Source: CALNYZ01 sp942490945
GTDB lineage: Bacteria; Pseudomonadota; Gammaproteobacteria; UBA6429; Thiohalophilaceae
Direction: 5' to 3'
Assembly (NCBI GenBank): GCA_942490945.1
Contig: CALNYZ010000018.1
Location: 1,550,001 to 1,614,000, forward strand
Length of the DNA: 64,000 nt
Within the stretch, counting starts at the first letter, position 1, and every line of letters starts with the position of its first letter. Positions 62,585-64,000 of the stretch are shown here, one piece after another. The notes beneath the pieces were generated by a model. It had not been told where the DNA came from, did not search any database, and saw nothing but the letters and a program-made list of their open reading frames with translations. The translations under genes were made by a program, and so were the position numbers.

Positions 62585-63265
62585 ATGAGCCAAAGTAAAA
62601 TTTCTTTTATCATACCTGTCTACAATGAAGAATTGCGAATATCGGACTGTTTACGTCGTCTGGGACAATTAACCGACAATGCTTGTGAAATAATTGTTGT
62701 TGATGGCGGTAGTACAGATTCAACAATCGAACATGCAAGTCAATTTCCGGTCGTCCTGTTAACGTCGGACAAAGGACGGGGCATACAACTTGCTGTCGGT
62801 GCACGTACAGCAACAGGCGACATAATCGCTATTTTACATGCAGATTCAGTCTTACCCTCAGACGCACTGATGCAAATCAGACAGACATGTAACAAAACAG
62901 CCTGGGGACGATTCAATATAAGAATTGATTATAATAAATCTATTTTCCGTCTTGTCGAAAAAATTATGAACATGCGATCCTGCTTAAGCAGTATTGCCAC
63001 CGGTGATCAGGTGATCTTTATGTCACAACAACTATACCGTGAGTATGGTATGCCTGAAGTTCCTCTGATGGAAGATATCGCGCTTTCAAAATTGTTAAAG
63101 AAACACAGTAGATGTGTTTGCGTTAAAAGTACCGTAACAACATCAGCGCGATACTGGGTAGAAAGGGGAGTGTACAAAATAATACTGAAAATGTGGTATC
63201 TGCGAATGGCCTATTTCGTTGGTGTAAGTCCGGAAAAATTGTACAAATTATATTATGAAAAATAA
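62585..63265 (+). CDS. family 2 glycosyltransferase, arsenosugar type (TIGR04283)
   Basis: The 226-residue GT-A enzyme begins ISFIIPVYNEELRISDCLRRLGQL and has the DxD-like VVDGGSTDST and AILHADSVLPSDALMQIR motifs, then GDQVIFMSQQLYREYGMPEVPLMEDIALSKLLKK. This is the TIGR04283 arsenosugar-associated form by context and motifs. Start ATG 62585 is chosen from the aaggagtg upstream. It ends by overlapping the next gene by 11 bases. Confidence 0.88.
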   Translation: MSQSKISFIIPVYNEELRISDCLRRLGQLTDNACEIIVVDGGSTDSTIEHASQFPVVLLTSDKGRGIQLAVGARTATGDIIAILHADSVLPSDALMQIRQTCNKTAWGRFNIRIDYNKSIFRLVEKIMNMRSCLSSIATGDQVIFMSQQLYREYGMPEVPLMEDIALSKLLKKHSRCVCVKSTVTTSARYWVERGVYKIILKMWYLRMAYFVGVSPEKLYKLYYEK

Positions 63266-63917
63266 TCGGCTGTGTAAGTCAGATTCTGTTGTGCAAATAT
63301 TTACACGCACACCTGAAATTGGCAAATGCAAAACACGACTGGCTAAAATAACTGGCGAACAAGCAGCGGCAACTATTCAGGCACATATGCTTGGCTATAT
63401 TCTACAAGTGCTTGAGGTTGGCAATTTTTATGATGTTCAAATCTGGTATACCGGCTCTGCGAGTTATCTGAAAACTTGTTTATCTATTCCTGTTTACCAA
63501 CAACAGGGCGAAAGTCTGGGCTCGCGCATGCAATTTGCGATGCAACATGCGCTACAAAATTATACTAAATCAATAATTATTGGCAGTGATTGCATCGGCA
63601 TCTCAGTAAACACCATTCAACAAGCGATTGTACAACTTGATACACATGATGTTGTTATCGCGCCGGCGCTTGATGGTGGCTATACGTTAATTGGAAGCAA
63701 GTGTGCAAATTTATCTGCGTTCAATCTGGCAACATGGGGCGATGAATCCGTGTATGAGCAGACATTGCAAGCCATGCATGCTGACAATTTGGGAATCGAT
63801 GAACTGGCTGCGCAGATCGATGTCGATACACATGAAGATCTGGTTCAGGCTTTCAATACAATTCCTGATTGGAAGGAATACTATAATAAAAACAATAACA
63901 TAGAATTTAAAGGGTAA
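63255..63917 (+). CDS. DUF2064/TIGR04282 glycosyltransferase, arsenosugar type
   Basis: The 220-residue GT-A-like protein has VQIFTRTPEIGKCKTRLAKITGEQAA, the loop ESLGSRMQFAMQHAL, and IIIGSDCIGISVNTIQQAI, with APALDGGYTLIGSK. This is the DUF2064 nucleotidyltransferase/glycosyltransferase fold that accompanies TIGR04283 in arsenosugar loci. Sequence to 64000 after it (83 bases) shows no gene. Confidence 0.88.
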   Translation: MKNNRLCKSDSVVQIFTRTPEIGKCKTRLAKITGEQAAATIQAHMLGYILQVLEVGNFYDVQIWYTGSASYLKTCLSIPVYQQQGESLGSRMQFAMQHALQNYTKSIIIGSDCIGISVNTIQQAIVQLDTHDVVIAPALDGGYTLIGSKCANLSAFNLATWGDESVYEQTLQAMHADNLGIDELAAQIDVDTHEDLVQAFNTIPDWKEYYNKNNNIEFKG

Positions 63918-64000
63918 TATTTATTAGCAGCAAATCACGGATTTTTAGAATTGGTCTTGGCAAAAGATATATAACAAAAATCAACAGCTTAGCGGATTAA

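Noticed and set aside
1..64000. CRISPR arrays and rRNA operons
   Set aside because: No regularly spaced direct repeats were seen, and no rRNA-like sequence was found on either strand by eye.

Overview
The window looks like a chromosomal segment of a gammaproteobacterium, most likely a salt-adapted sulfur oxidiser. Several gene orders are typical of gammaproteobacterial chromosomes: cspD/clpS-clpA-infA, the bpt-aat protein transferases, trxB...ftsK-lolA-rarA...serS, and gacA-type regulator...uvrC-pgsA-tRNA(Gly,Cys,Leu). A DsrS-like protein points to sulfur oxidation. Glycine betaine synthesis genes beside a BCCT transporter point to osmotic adaptation. These lineage and lifestyle statements are inferences from gene content; no rRNA is present.

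Layout. Positions 1-1885 are the tail of an integron gene-cassette array: four complete attC-like sites, a fifth lacking its right core site, and four small promoterless cassettes of unknown function, one with a HEPN-like R-x4-H motif. A group II intron with its reverse transcriptase (about 1886-3721) sits on the edge of the last attC, followed directly by a P2A-type cation ATPase (3747-6443) and a truncated IS110 transposase. No integrase gene is in the window. From 7 to 15 kb come small membrane proteins, a MarC-family protein, the two methyltransferases that make betaine from glycine plus a BCCT transporter, and a few poorly characterised genes. From 14.6 to 21 kb there is a TrpD-like gene divergent from a tightly packed Sel1 / MoxR ATPase / metallopeptidase-like VWA / DsrS / unknown / glutaredoxin cluster.

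From 21 to 33.7 kb nearly everything is on the minus strand: an M61 peptidase, a secretin-N-domain-like exported protein, a DUF7931-type/GNAT pair, the ribosomal oxygenase RoxA, PurB, AcnA, and an hflD-mnmA-nudix-rluE group. A large PAS-GGDEF-EAL protein (33.7-36.6 kb) precedes the Clp/N-degron region: clpS-clpA and both N-end-rule transferases (bpt, aat) lie within 5 kb. From 43 to 53 kb are trxB, ald, ftsK, lolA, rarA, crcB, a DUF190 gene, serS and a BI-1 protein.

From 53 to 64 kb are tRNA-Ser, a GacA/UvrY-like regulator, a UDGb-like uracil-DNA glycosylase, uvrC, pgsA, three tRNAs, an exported beta-rich protein, and a closely packed run of sterol desaturase, TVP38-like protein, ArsS and two glycosyltransferases of the arsenosugar type. 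That run ends near the window edge, so the pathway may continue outside.
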